Source: Cognaticolwellia mytili
GTDB taxonomy: Bacteria; Pseudomonadota; Gammaproteobacteria; Enterobacterales; Alteromonadaceae
Direction: 5' to 3'
Assembly (NCBI RefSeq): GCF_002104475.1
Contig: NZ_NBOF01000003.1
Coordinates: forward strand, 372,001-436,000
DNA: 64,000 nucleotides
The first letter of the stretch is position 1. Every line of letters starts with the position of its first letter. Both the position numbers and the translations under genes were made by a program. This document shows positions 1-8,535 of the stretch, one piece after another. The notes beneath the pieces were generated by a model. It searched no databases, was not told the DNA's origin, and saw only the letters and a list, made by a program, of their open reading frames with translations.

Positions 1-143
1 TGTGTAGTACCATTCACATTCATAAGTAGCGCACGGACATTCACGCTAGCAACTGAAATAAATAAGCCACTCATAATCGTGAGAATTAAGTAATGACTTT
101 GTTCGATAAGCGCTATGTTGAGTAGAACGTATTCGGGGGCATG
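1..143 (-). pseudogene. possible MFS transporter fragment, cut by window edge
   Basis: On the minus strand a frame that is open from a TAG at 144-146 to the window edge reads a hydrophobic stretch ending in SVNVRALLMNVNGTT. This resembles the conserved region of spinster-like MFS transporters, where a transmembrane helix runs into NVRA-x-LLNVN. No start codon or upstream transporter sequence is visible, so if the match is real this is a remnant or the middle of a broken gene. The resemblance is short and the call is tentative. Confidence 0.28.
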
Positions 144-386
144 CTAAAAAAGATCACGGCAGACCAAGGCATAGCGACATATTTGACGTATTTTTGCAGT
201 AGCCAAGCACCAGATATTCACTTGGTTTTTGGTAACTCATGTGTTTTTTATTCCTACCTCTTTCCGGCTCAATAGCAATTAACCTGTAAAGCATGATTAA
301 CGAAAGCCTAGGCTGCAAGAATAAAAGCCAATCACCTCCGTAGTCTAAAAGTGCATAGTTGGTTAATAGTGAACTGGAAACGTGCC
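144..386. other. non-coding or decayed sequence
   Basis: No convincing reading frame on either strand. It lies downstream, on the minus strand, of a GH1 gene remnant and is probably degraded gene sequence. I see no RNA gene or repeat in it. Confidence 0.4.
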
Positions 387-558
387 TCAGCCCCGCGTAA
401 TATCACCATTCTCATTATGATTGTTTTTGCCTTTTGTCTGGCTAAAAATGTCCAAAATTGATGGCCCTCTGCCATCTTTGGTTGCACCTCCTTCAATTTG
501 ATACGCGGCAGTAGCACTACCAAAAATAAAGTTTTTTGGAAAAATTAGTTTTGACATA
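387..558 (-). pseudogene. 5' remnant of a GH1 beta-glucosidase gene, frameshifted
   Basis: Minus-strand translation starts MSKLIF at 558 and, after removing one base from the six-A run at 540-545 (plus strand), continues [19 protein letters not shown], then [13 protein letters not shown] and NENGD, before a TGA at 387-389. This is the canonical N-terminus of family 1 glycosidases (FPxxFxFGxATAxYQIEG, DGRGPSIWDxFS, GDNGDxA). Family members are about 450 residues long, so only the first 12% or so survives. Without the base removal the frame stops at codon 14. The gene is dead. What is seen is the sequence match; the family assignment rests on known GH1 N-termini. Confidence 0.75.
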
Positions 559-564
559 CTCATC

Positions 565-1836
565 TTATACTTGCTTTAAAATGGACCAAGATTGCTGAAT
601 TATTTGATTTCTTACGATGAGTAAATCACCAAACTGTAAAAATACTGATTCACTTTGGCTCGGCCTGAGAAATACATGGTCATCAACACCGATATCAATT
701 TTATTTGAGCCATTGACCATGTCTTGATTAGTACTGGGGCCAAACAGGCCATTATTTTGTAATCCTGACGGGGCTTCGTATTTTGCTAACCACTTACCGC
801 CATAAATAAAGAATGTTTGCTGCATGTTCGCATCCCACAACGGCAATATGTTTTTAGCCATTTCAATGGCGGGGATTTGTGTGCCGGCCATTTTTTTCAA
901 TACCGGTGTCGAAATATAAGCAGCAGCGGTGAAACTCTCTAAACTGGGTAAATCAAAATCGGTGGGTTTAACTAAACATGAACCCGCTGAAAGTTCATTA
1001 GCAACAGTATTGCTGTTGTGCATAGCAATGGTCGGGCTACCTGCGCCGTTAAAGCAAAGTTTTTGATTTTTATAGTTATTATTTATTGCGTATAAACGCT
1101 CGATAAAGCTTTGATAGATTGTTTGTGATTCTTGATAGGCTTCGTCTGCTGATTTAATAATGCTAGGCAGTTTTACTACATGCGGGTCGTAGCCCATAAA
1201 ACCTGAAAAACGCAGGTAAGATGGGTTCTGTTCAATTAGCGTTATTAGGGCATCAAGCTCTTGTGCTCTTTGTAAACCGCCTCGGTGTAAGCCAACATCA
1301 ATTTCAATATTTACTTGCAGCTTTATTTGTTGCGATTTTGCTAATGCCAGGTACTGCTGTAGGCGCGGCTCGCTGTCGATAAGCCATTGTAATTGTTTTT
1401 CTGGCTTGAAAGCATGCTCAGCCGTATGTTGCTGGTAAAAGCTTTCGGCGGCTTTTGCCGGCATCGGCTTACCAAATAATAAATCACTGTCAGGGTAGGT
1501 TTGTGCAATATGAGTAAGGAAGGGCAGATGAAAAACCATTAATTTATTCGTTGCTGCTTTGTCCATAATATAGCCCAGTAATTCAGGGCTAGGGAGGGAC
1601 TTTGCTACGAGACGTAAATCAGTTTTTGGGTTTAATAATGCTTGTAATGCCTGAATGTTTAGGTCGAGCTTATCTAAGTCAATCAGCATGTTCGGCAAAG
1701 AATTACCGTTAGATTTTAGATCATTATTTAGCGCCGAAAAATAAGGGCTATATGGTCCACCATTATCGTCTGGCTTCAATAAAGCTATAGCGACAGCTGC
1801 AGCAACGCTAGCGATAATAAATTTTCTTCTATTCAT
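565..1836 (-). CDS. Tat-exported PLP-dependent fold-type III enzyme (alanine racemase N-domain / D-threonine aldolase-like)
   Basis: A 423-residue protein. The N-terminus has a twin-arginine motif (NRRKFI) followed by a hydrophobic helix, suggesting Tat export or membrane anchoring. After residue about 48 it follows the alanine-racemase N-terminal TIM-barrel pattern: [12 protein letters not shown], then [12 protein letters not shown] with the likely PLP lysine K79, and [12 protein letters not shown] in the middle of the barrel. The C-terminal half resembles the D-serine dehydratase / D-threonine aldolase metal-binding beta domain, ending in [12 protein letters not shown]. Fold-III PLP enzymes racemise, deaminate or cleave D-amino or beta-hydroxy amino acids; the substrate here is unknown. 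Only 29 bases separate it from the upstream flavoprotein gene, so they form an operon. A periplasmic PLP enzyme is unusual. Confidence 0.75.
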   Translation of the reverse strand: MNRRKFIIASVAAAVAIALLKPDDNGGPYSPYFSALNNDLKSNGNSLPNMLIDLDKLDLNIQALQALLNPKTDLRLVAKSLPSPELLGYIMDKAATNKLMVFHLPFLTHIAQTYPDSDLLFGKPMPAKAAESFYQQHTAEHAFKPEKQLQWLIDSEPRLQQYLALAKSQQIKLQVNIEIDVGLHRGGLQRAQELDALITLIEQNPSYLRFSGFMGYDPHVVKLPSIIKSADEAYQESQTIYQSFIERLYAINNNYKNQKLCFNGAGSPTIAMHNSNTVANELSAGSCLVKPTDFDLPSLESFTAAAYISTPVLKKMAGTQIPAIEMAKNILPLWDANMQQTFFIYGGKWLAKYEAPSGLQNNGLFGPSTNQDMVNGSNKIDIGVDDHVFLRPSQSESVFLQFGDLLIVRNQIIQQSWSILKQV

Positions 1837-1865
1837 ATTTATAATTCCATTACTATCATTAAAAT

Positions 1866-3296
1866 TTAGCTAATACCCAAGACACGATCAATGTGGTTGT
1901 TGGTGAATATATTGTTGGGGTCCATTATTTCTCGTACCCGTAAAAACTCATCGAATTTTGGGTATCTCGCCCGTTGCTCTTTGGCGGCTAAGGTGTGAAT
2001 TTTCCCCCAATGTGGTCGGCCATCATATTTCAAAAAAATAGGCTCAATTGCGGCAAAGTATTTTTTATAATCTTTGTCATGAAAGTTATGACAACTGATT
2101 GCACAGCTATCACGTTGGTAGAAGGGACTTAGCCAAACGTCATCTGCTTTTATATACCTAAATTCCATGGGGAAAATAACATTGATGTTTTGCTTTTTAA
2201 TGGTGGCCAATATTTCCCGTAAGCAGGCAACGCCGTGTTCAGCTGGTACTGAATATTCCATTTCATTGAAACGGATATCACGTAGGTTGCCAAAAATTTC
2301 ATAATTTCGACCACTACGCTGCTCTTCACCAACCGTGCTAGCGGCGGTATTGATGATAAAGCGTCGTAAAAAAGGCACGATATCAATCAGCTTTGACATA
2401 CTTTTAAAGGTCTCATAAGCATCACTTGTTGGTGCCTTAGTTGCTTGCAATTCGCTTTCAGCGACTTTATCTAGGCTAATAGCAAGAATATAGTCAGCAT
2501 AGGGTAAGGCATAAAACTCGAAGTGTCGGTGGCTGTCACGTAAACTTTCTGCTTGTTCAAGCCCTGCTTCAAGGTCCATCATCCAGCTAGTTTCTTTGAG
2601 GTGATATTTGTCTTGCGCTTGTAACGTTAAATTGGTTACTGCGCCTAAGGTGCCGATATTATTGCGAGCAGCATTAAATAAATCTGCATCGCTATCCTTG
2701 TTGCAAACAAGCTCTTCACCTAAACCGTTAACAAGGGTCATTGATTGTACGGTGCTCGACATAGAGCCATAGTTCATGCCCGTACCATGTGTTGATGTCG
2801 CGATAGCACCGGCAAATGTTTGGGTGTTAATATCAGGCATGTTTTCTAAACTAAGATCATTTTTCCAAAGCTCTTCACCAACACTCGCTAGAAAAGTATT
2901 ACCGGCAACACTGAATTGTTTTTTCTCTTTATTTATATCTGTAATACCACTGAAATATGCCAAAGACATTTGCGTTTCGTTGGTTGGTACTAATGGTGAA
3001 AAACTATGACCGGCCCCCACTAAGCGAATTTTTTGCTTAGTGGTTTTGATCATGGTTGCAAGCTCTTGGCTGTTTTTCGGTATCAAACGCTCGTTAGGGG
3101 TTGAATATTGATTGCCTGACCAGTTTGTCCAAGGTGCGATAATATTGCCGTCTTTTCCTGCGACGCCTTGCAATGTTGGTGCTGCTATTTCAACGGGTTT
3201 ACTGCAAGCACTTAACCCTAAGGCGCTTGTTGCGCCTAGCACTGCACTAGCTTTTAGCAGCCTTCGGCGGTCTAAGACTATTTTATCAATATTCAT
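1866..3296 (-). CDS. Tat lipoprotein FAD-dependent L-gulono/D-arabinono-1,4-lactone oxidase family protein
   Basis: A 476-residue flavoprotein. The signal shows both a Tat motif (DRRRLLKAS, residues 9-17) and a lipobox (LSAC, Cys31), so it is probably exported folded with FAD and lipid-anchored. An FAD-binding PCMH domain spans about residues 55-230: LVGAGHSFSPLV holds His97 at the position that covalently binds flavin in gulonolactone and alditol oxidases, and GAIATSTHGTG follows. The C-terminal ALO domain contains the family signature HWGKIHT and ends MDPNNIFTNNH. The family oxidises sugar lactones or alditols at C2-OH. First gene of the operon with the PLP enzyme and divergent from the TetR regulator. 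The substrate cannot be read from sequence. Confidence 0.85.
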   Translation of the reverse strand: MNIDKIVLDRRRLLKASAVLGATSALGLSACSKPVEIAAPTLQGVAGKDGNIIAPWTNWSGNQYSTPNERLIPKNSQELATMIKTTKQKIRLVGAGHSFSPLVPTNETQMSLAYFSGITDINKEKKQFSVAGNTFLASVGEELWKNDLSLENMPDINTQTFAGAIATSTHGTGMNYGSMSSTVQSMTLVNGLGEELVCNKDSDADLFNAARNNIGTLGAVTNLTLQAQDKYHLKETSWMMDLEAGLEQAESLRDSHRHFEFYALPYADYILAISLDKVAESELQATKAPTSDAYETFKSMSKLIDIVPFLRRFIINTAASTVGEEQRSGRNYEIFGNLRDIRFNEMEYSVPAEHGVACLREILATIKKQNINVIFPMEFRYIKADDVWLSPFYQRDSCAISCHNFHDKDYKKYFAAIEPIFLKYDGRPHWGKIHTLAAKEQRARYPKFDEFLRVREIMDPNNIFTNNHIDRVLGIS

Positions 3297-3348
3297 TTAT
3301 GACTCCGTATGTATCTATAATGTAACTTGTTTTTTATTCAAGTAATCT

Positions 3349-3366
3349 ACTGTACTATCGTACAGT
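3349..3366. promoter_or_regulatory. candidate TetR operator
   Basis: ACTGTACTATCGTACAGT is an inverted repeat with perfect 7-bp arms and a 4-bp spacer. It lies in the divergent intergenic region, 52 bp from the flavoprotein start and 98 bp from the TetR start. TetR-family repressors typically autoregulate and repress the divergent operon from such a site; assignment to this TetR protein is inference. Confidence 0.55.
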
Positions 3367-3464
3367 TAGTCAAATAGTGAAAAAATACTTTTGTTATAAA
3401 TGAGGCGAGGTATAATTTATTTATGTCTTCTTTTGATTTACTCTGTGGATAATAACAACCAATT

Positions 3465-4097
3465 ATGGATGCTAAACAACGGATATTTGATGCAACATTA
3501 AATATCATTAAAACATCGGGAATGCGGGGAGTGCGTCACCGTGCTGTTGCTGCTGAAGCTGGTGTTTCACTTGGTTCAACAACCTACCACTTCAAGAGTA
3601 TTGAAGACTTAATTAGCTCAACGTTCCTTTACTGGCATGATCAAATTGATATTAATAAGAACAACCATTTTATTTCTCTAGAGCAAGACGTCAGTGATTT
3701 TTCGCAGCAAGAAGTTTGTCCAGAGCTATTAGCTGAAAAACTCTACCAAGATGGTATTGAATATTTAAGTGATCAAATATTTACGAAATCGGACGATCGA
3801 AGAGTCGAGTTGGCATTCCACAATGAGGCATTAAGAAGTGTACAATTAAGTCAATTACTACTGGCTTCTTGGCAGCAAGAAACAAAAATATTAGCTGATT
3901 TATATCAGTTACTTGGTAATGAGTTCCCGGAAGAAGATGCTGAAGTAACCTTTGCCTTAGTGCTGCAATTAGAAAAAAGGGCGATGTTAATTCGGGGTAA
4001 ACAAGCATTAGCTGCTGAATTTGAAAAAATGAAATTAATTCTTAAAAGGCATATATATTTGGTGACTGGTGCAAGTTTCACTAAAAGTGATGGTTGA
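3465..4097 (+). CDS. TetR/AcrR family transcriptional regulator
   Basis: A 210-residue regulator. The N-terminal helix-turn-helix covers about residues 8-55 (KQRIFDATLNII, then VRHRAVAAEAGVSLGSTTYH), a standard TetR DNA-binding domain. The C-terminal two thirds is helical with no recognisable ligand signature. It is divergent from the Tat-exported flavoprotein/PLP operon with an inverted repeat at 3349-3366 between them, so it probably represses that operon and itself. The inducer is unknown. It is convergent with mutY, with a hairpin terminator between them. Confidence 0.88.
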   Translation: MDAKQRIFDATLNIIKTSGMRGVRHRAVAAEAGVSLGSTTYHFKSIEDLISSTFLYWHDQIDINKNNHFISLEQDVSDFSQQEVCPELLAEKLYQDGIEYLSDQIFTKSDDRRVELAFHNEALRSVQLSQLLLASWQQETKILADLYQLLGNEFPEEDAEVTFALVLQLEKRAMLIRGKQALAAEFEKMKLILKRHIYLVTGASFTKSDG

Positions 4098-4100
4098 ATT

Positions 4101-4132
4101 GCCAAGCTACTTGCATCATCAAGCAGCTTGGC
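4101..4132. terminator. bidirectional hairpin terminator between TetR gene and mutY
   Basis: GCCAAGCT pairs with AGCTTGGC and, after one mismatch, CTTG pairs with CAAG around the loop CATCAT, giving a 12-bp stem between two convergent stops. The flanking T/A tracts are weak. Confidence 0.55.
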
Positions 4133-4140
4133 TATATATC

Positions 4141-5223
4141 TTAAATATGAAGCTGTTTAATGCTTTGAATTAACTGCTTGGTAGATGCTGCAAAGCCAAC
4201 TGAAGCATTGGTGGTTAAGTTATACCACTGGTGACTGCTATCATCATTTACTGCATTGTTACTACCATATTCACATTCAACTAAAACAGGTTCTATATCT
4301 AAATGAAAGTGGCTAAAAGTATGACGAAAGCTTGGTAGCTGTTTTTTTGTTATTGCACGTAATTGATGTTTCGCTAAAGTATCTTCAATTTTACTGTGAT
4401 CATCAACCTCTAAAAAGCACCATAAACCGCCCCAAATACCTGTTGGAGGACGTTTTTCCATTAATACTTGTTGGTTAACGCGAGGAATAACCATAATAGT
4501 ATGTTTTTCAGGAATAACTTTTTTAGGTTTCTTTTGTGGATAGTTTGCTTGCTCAGCGCCGGCAAAGGCTAAGCAACCTGTTTGTATCGGGCAAATTTCA
4601 CATTTAGGTTTAGATCGGGTACAAACCATTGCGCCTAAATCCATCATCGCCTGATTGAAATTAGCAACGCCTTTTTCTGGTGTTAATGCCTCAGTAATTG
4701 GCCATAAAGTTTTTTCATAAATCGCTTGTCCGGTATGTCCTTGCACCATGTAACAGCGGGCAAGTACACGTTTAACATTACCATCTAATATTGCGTGATG
4801 CTTATGTAGCGATAAACTTAATATTGCGCCCGCAGTAGAGCGACCAATACCAGGTAAAGCAATAACTTGCTCTAACTCATCTGGAAATTCACCTAAATAT
4901 TGGTCACGAATAATTTTAGCTGACTTATGCAGGTTTCTAGCGCGGGCGTAATAACCTAACCCCGTCCAATGATGCAACACAGTATCTTCATCAGCATTGG
5001 CTAAGTCGGTTACGGTGGGAAAGCTTGCCATAAATCGTTGATAATAAGGAATCACCGTAGCAACTTGGGTTTGTTGCAACATTATTTCTGAAATCCAGAC
5101 ACGGTAAGGCGTTTTGTCTTGCTGCCAAGGCAAGTGTTTTCTACCCTGTAATTCAAACCAGTTTAACACTTGGCTTGAAAACAACTGAGCAGATTTGGCT
5201 GAAATTGTAGTTTTATTTGTCAT
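4141..5223 (-). CDS. mutY: adenine DNA glycosylase MutY
   Basis: A 360-residue A/G-specific adenine glycosylase that removes A opposite 8-oxoG in base excision repair. The HhH-GPD domain shows the catalytic Glu46 in [10 protein letters not shown], the helix-hairpin-helix [13 protein letters not shown] (residues 123-135) and the catalytic Asp147 in ILDGNVKRV. The 4Fe-4S loop has the family spacing C-x6-C-x2-C-x5-C ([17 protein letters not shown]). The C-terminal Nudix-like domain that reads 8-oxoG spans about residues 230-350. Length matches E. coli MutY. It is divergent from yggL. Confidence 0.97.
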   Translation of the reverse strand: MTNKTTISAKSAQLFSSQVLNWFELQGRKHLPWQQDKTPYRVWISEIMLQQTQVATVIPYYQRFMASFPTVTDLANADEDTVLHHWTGLGYYARARNLHKSAKIIRDQYLGEFPDELEQVIALPGIGRSTAGAILSLSLHKHHAILDGNVKRVLARCYMVQGHTGQAIYEKTLWPITEALTPEKGVANFNQAMMDLGAMVCTRSKPKCEICPIQTGCLAFAGAEQANYPQKKPKKVIPEKHTIMVIPRVNQQVLMEKRPPTGIWGGLWCFLEVDDHSKIEDTLAKHQLRAITKKQLPSFRHTFSHFHLDIEPVLVECEYGSNNAVNDDSSHQWYNLTTNASVGFAASTKQLIQSIKQLHI

Positions 5224-5353
5224 AGCGGCGACAGTGTAGCGAATAAAGCTAATATTTTCATTGCAAAAATTTATATTGTCACTATGCTCTCGACCAGAGT
5301 AAATATTCGTTATAATAAAGTGCTAAATTTGACTTAGCCTTAAGGGAAAAAAC

Positions 5354-5692
5354 ATGAAAGTAACTGCAAAAAATCGTAGTAATCGTTTACGTAAAAAATT
5401 ACGCGTTGATGAATACCAAGAATTAGGTTTTGATCTTGCTTGGAAACTAGATGATGGCACTGATAGCGAAGCAATCGACACATTTCTATCTAAATTTTTC
5501 GATGAAGTAATTGAGCCAAACGGCTTAGGCTTTGGCGGCGAAGGTGATACTTTGTGGCATGGCTTAGTTTGCACACAAAAAATTGGCAAATGTACTGAAG
5601 AGCATCGCCAACTTGTTGAAAAATGGTTAACTGATAATGGCGCAAGCGCTGTAACAGTTAGCGATTTGTATGACGTTTGGTGGGCAGCGTAA
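5354..5692 (+). CDS. yggL: YggL (DUF469) family ribosome-associated protein
   Basis: A 112-residue protein of the YggL/DUF469 family, recognised from NRSNRLRKKLRVDEYQELGF at the N-terminus and the central NGLGFGGEGD and W-GLV segments. E. coli YggL has been described as a 50S-binding protein with a minor role. The basic N-terminus fits ribosome contact. As in E. coli, mutY, trmB and yggL are neighbours, though yggL here precedes trmB as a separate unit 137 bases upstream. Confidence 0.88.
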   Translation: MKVTAKNRSNRLRKKLRVDEYQELGFDLAWKLDDGTDSEAIDTFLSKFFDEVIEPNGLGFGGEGDTLWHGLVCTQKIGKCTEEHRQLVEKWLTDNGASAVTVSDLYDVWWAA

Positions 5693-5829
5693 GCAATCGC
5701 TTAGCGCTCTTGTATATTAAAGCGCATAATTAAAAGTGTTGGCAGTAATGCTGTGATTGAAATTCAATCATTAAACACGGATAATATGCGCCCGAATTTT
5801 GATGACACATTTAAGTAATTGATAGCATT

Positions 5830-6555
5830 ATGACTGAAAGAACCCATAAAACCGTTGAGCAAGCAGAGCAAGAAGGCAAGTACATTCGAAAAGTACGTAG
5901 TTTTGTTAAGCGTGAAGGTCGCCTTACTAATGGTCAGGCAAAAGCATTAGAGCAATTTTGGGCAACTATGGGCTTGAATCATGCTGACGGTATGATTAAT
6001 CCTAGCGAATTATTTGGTAACGATAACCCTATCGTACTTGAAATTGGTTTTGGTATGGGTAAATCTTTAGTTGAAATGGCTAAAAACGCACCTGAATTAA
6101 ACTTTATTGGTGTTGAAGTACATCGTCCTGGTGTTGGTGCTTGTATTGGACTTGCACAAGAAGAGGGTGTTAATAACTTAAAAGTGTATGAACATGACGC
6201 GATTGAAGTTTTAGCTGACTGCATTCCTCCAGAGTCACTATCAACCGTGCAATTATTCTTTCCTGATCCGTGGCATAAAAAGAAACATCATAAGCGTCGT
6301 ATTGTACAAGCGAGTTTTGTTGAAGCTATTCGCCAAAAACTTAAGGTTGGTGGTGTGTTTCATATGGCGACCGATTGGGAAAATTACGCTGAATGTATGT
6401 TAGAAGATATGACCTCTTCTCCGGGTTATAAAAACTTGTCAGAAAACAATAACTACGTACCTCGTCCTGATTCACGTCCGTTAACGAAATTCGAAAATCG
6501 TGGTCAAAACTTAGGTCATGGTGTTTGGGATTTACAGTTTGAAAAACTGGCTTAA
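5830..6555 (+). CDS. trmB: tRNA (guanine-N7-)-methyltransferase TrmB
   Basis: A 241-residue SAM-dependent enzyme that makes m7G46 in tRNA. The Rossmann motif I is [16 protein letters not shown] (about residues 69-84), followed by [15 protein letters not shown], where the acidic residue binds SAM ribose. The family signature [17 protein letters not shown] is present, with Asp and the basic patch for tRNA binding, and TKFENRG sits near the C-terminus. Length and N-terminal extension match gammaproteobacterial TrmB. A strong hairpin terminator follows. Confidence 0.97.
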   Translation: MTERTHKTVEQAEQEGKYIRKVRSFVKREGRLTNGQAKALEQFWATMGLNHADGMINPSELFGNDNPIVLEIGFGMGKSLVEMAKNAPELNFIGVEVHRPGVGACIGLAQEEGVNNLKVYEHDAIEVLADCIPPESLSTVQLFFPDPWHKKKHHKRRIVQASFVEAIRQKLKVGGVFHMATDWENYAECMLEDMTSSPGYKNLSENNNYVPRPDSRPLTKFENRGQNLGHGVWDLQFEKLA

Positions 6556-6576
6556 GAGTTAAGTTTTTTTAAATAT

Positions 6577-6604
6577 AAAAAAGAGAGCTTAAACTCTCTT
6601 TTTT
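6577..6604. terminator. intrinsic terminator after trmB
   Basis: AAAAAAGAGAG and CTCTCTTTTTT form a stem with a 6-nt loop and A/T runs on both sides, so it can end both trmB (plus) and the convergent minus-strand gene. Confidence 0.8.
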
Positions 6605-6659
6605 GTCTCTATGATTTGTACAATGTTACTAACTGACGGCTACGTTATTCGATAATTGG

Positions 6660-7010
6660 TTATCTATGTAATGAGTCACGCTCAATATGAAATAGGTGTT
6701 GGCTGTTGCGTAAATTACCGGTTTCTTTTAACCACTGTTCTGTGATTATTTCTCGCATTAACGCAGCTTGTAATATTCTTCCGGTTGAAGCCGTCCAGTA
6801 AGTAATGGTTGCTTCTTGGTGAGCTGAATTATTTGGTAGTTGCTCTGAACGCGTTTCTGTCATTTCTTCAACAATACTAGCAATAACTTTAGGTTTTAAT
6901 TCCTGCGCTATTTGACGCCTAAACTTAGTAAAATGTTTAGCGCGCATAAGCTGCCAAACTAACCAAACTAAAAATATCACTGCGATAACTACAATAAATT
7001 CCAAAACCAC
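6660..7010 (-). CDS. small single-pass membrane protein of unknown function
   Basis: A 116-residue protein that I do not recognise. Residues 1-22 form one strongly hydrophobic helix (LEFIVVIAVIFLVWLVW) followed by a basic stretch, giving an N-out or signal-anchor topology with a soluble C-terminal domain of about 90 residues. It has no cysteines, metal motifs or repeats. It stands alone between trmB (convergent) and a Deg-like protease (divergent). Confidence 0.6.
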   Translation of the reverse strand: MVLEFIVVIAVIFLVWLVWQLMRAKHFTKFRRQIAQELKPKVIASIVEEMTETRSEQLPNNSAHQEATITYWTASTGRILQAALMREIITEQWLKETGNLRNSQHLFHIERDSLHR

Positions 7011-7155
7011 ATTTAAACCACTTCAATAAATAACCGCGCCATCATAGCAGTATTTATAATTCGGCCAAATTATTTTTCATATCAATTCTTTTCACAGCCG
7101 TTACACTGAGGTTGAGTCGTTTTTAATGTGATTGATTGTTTAAGGATTAACTTTT

Positions 7156-8199
7156 ATGCGTTGTCGTTTACTTATTGTCTGTATTTCTTTTTGTACGAGC
7201 TTATTTTCATTGTCTTCAAGCGCCGATAACTCGGTGCAAAAACTATTTAAAGAGGTTGATAATAGTGTCGTAGAGCTGCATGTGGAATCTATTGCCCAGC
7301 CAAACCCTAACCAAGTGCGTTATGAAGCGAGTACCGAGAACTCTTTAGGCTCAGGCGCCGTTATTAGTGAAAATGGTCGAATTTTAACCGCGGCACACGT
7401 GGTTGATCGGGCAACTAGCATTGAAGTGATATTTGCTGATGGTACAACTACAACAGGTCATTTAGTTTGGATTAACTCGATGTTGGATCTCGCGATGATC
7501 CAAGCCGCTAAGTTGCCAGATAATATTAAGGCGCTGCCTTTAGCTAAATCAGGCAGTTATGAAGTGGGTGAACAAGTGATGGCCATTGGCGCGCCGTATG
7601 GCGTTAGTCATAGTTTATCTGTTGGCTATTTAAGTGGTATTCGCGACCAAGACGTTATTCCTGGAACTGATATTGTTCCGCGCTTTATCCAAACTGATGC
7701 TGCTATTAATCAAGGTAACTCAGGTGGTCCTTTGTTTAATCGTTCAGGTGAAATTATTGGCATAGTTAGTCATATTCTATCTGCAACAGGCGATAGTAAT
7801 GGCCTTGGCTTTGCCATTTCAGTGGACTCTATTCATGATATTATTGCGAGTAAACCTGCAGTATTCGCAGGTTTTATTCCACACATCCTAACTGAAATGG
7901 AAGCGCATGCACTGAATAACCCCTATGGTTACGGCATGCTTATTCAGCAGGTTATTCCAGGGACCTTAGCCGCGAAGTTGGGTTTTCGAGGTGGTAATTT
8001 AAATATTATGCTAGGTGAAAAGCCACTACTTCTTGGTGGAGATATTTTGTTAGAAATATCCGGTCGACGTTTAACCGACCTTGAGTCGATGATCAAATTG
8101 CAACAGCGCTTTTCACGCTATGACAAAGGCGAAAAGCTTGTGTTTACCTTCTTGCGTAATGGTGAAAAGAAGCAAGTACAGTGGGTTGTTGATAGGTAA
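7156..8199 (+). CDS. periplasmic trypsin-like serine protease (Deg/HtrA-like) with one PDZ domain
   Basis: A 347-residue S1C-family protease. Residues 1-23 are a signal peptide ending SSSA. The chymotrypsin-fold triad is visible: His81 in LTAAHVVD, Asp111 in MLDLAMIQ and Ser189 in GNSGGPLFN. A PDZ-like domain covers about residues 240-345, with MLIQQVIPGTLAAKLGF as the ligand-groove strand and GGDILLEISGR as the family loop. HtrA proteins degrade or refold damaged envelope proteins. It is divergent from DegP/DegS in length and has a single PDZ, so it is a paralogue rather than degP itself. Confidence 0.85.
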   Translation: MRCRLLIVCISFCTSLFSLSSSADNSVQKLFKEVDNSVVELHVESIAQPNPNQVRYEASTENSLGSGAVISENGRILTAAHVVDRATSIEVIFADGTTTTGHLVWINSMLDLAMIQAAKLPDNIKALPLAKSGSYEVGEQVMAIGAPYGVSHSLSVGYLSGIRDQDVIPGTDIVPRFIQTDAAINQGNSGGPLFNRSGEIIGIVSHILSATGDSNGLGFAISVDSIHDIIASKPAVFAGFIPHILTEMEAHALNNPYGYGMLIQQVIPGTLAAKLGFRGGNLNIMLGEKPLLLGGDILLEISGRRLTDLESMIKLQQRFSRYDKGEKLVFTFLRNGEKKQVQWVVDR

Positions 8200-8535
8200 G
8201 TTAGTTTGTTAACAAAAGAAGAGACCATATGACCTCTTCTTTATCTCTAACATTTTTTATTATAGAGAATATTATGAAAAATAAGCTTTTATACATGCTT
8301 TTTGCTTAGCATTTTAAAAAGTAATTTGGTTGGGGTTACTTTAGACTTTTAACTCTAGTTGATTTAAGTGCTAAATAATTAAAATTTATGTAGATAAATG
8401 TTTTGTTACATTCTACTCTGATATTGAAGGTATTTACTTGTAAATGGATTTTCTCGAAGCCTGTACGGCTGAAATTTATTAATGAAGTAAACCGTGACTT
8501 AATTGGTTTGCTTAGTTTAAAAGAGGTAAATCATT
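8200..8535. other. intergenic region: terminator, abortive mini-ORF, chemoreceptor promoter region
   Basis: A hairpin (8215-8242) ends the protease gene. An 11-codon frame with a signal-peptide-like start (MKNKLLYMLFA, 8274-8309) follows an AGAG Shine-Dalgarno-like run but stops at once; it may be a remnant or chance. Small inverted repeats (GCCTGTACGGC; AAACC...GGTTT) lie before the chemoreceptor. I see no complete gene. Confidence 0.45.
8215..8242 (+). terminator. hairpin terminator after the Deg-like protease
   Basis: AAAGAAGAG pairs with CTCTTCTTT over a 10-nt loop, shortly after the stop at 8199. The T tract is weak. Confidence 0.5.

Noticed and set aside
332-523. A 63-codon minus-strand open frame
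   Set aside because: It is out of frame with the GH1 remnant that occupies the same bases, so it is a by-product of the decayed gene.
8430-8535. A possible c-di-GMP-I (GEMM) riboswitch before the chemoreceptor
   Set aside because: GAAGCC...GGCT is faintly similar, but the conserved GGCAAACC and GCAAAGC elements and the second stem are missing.
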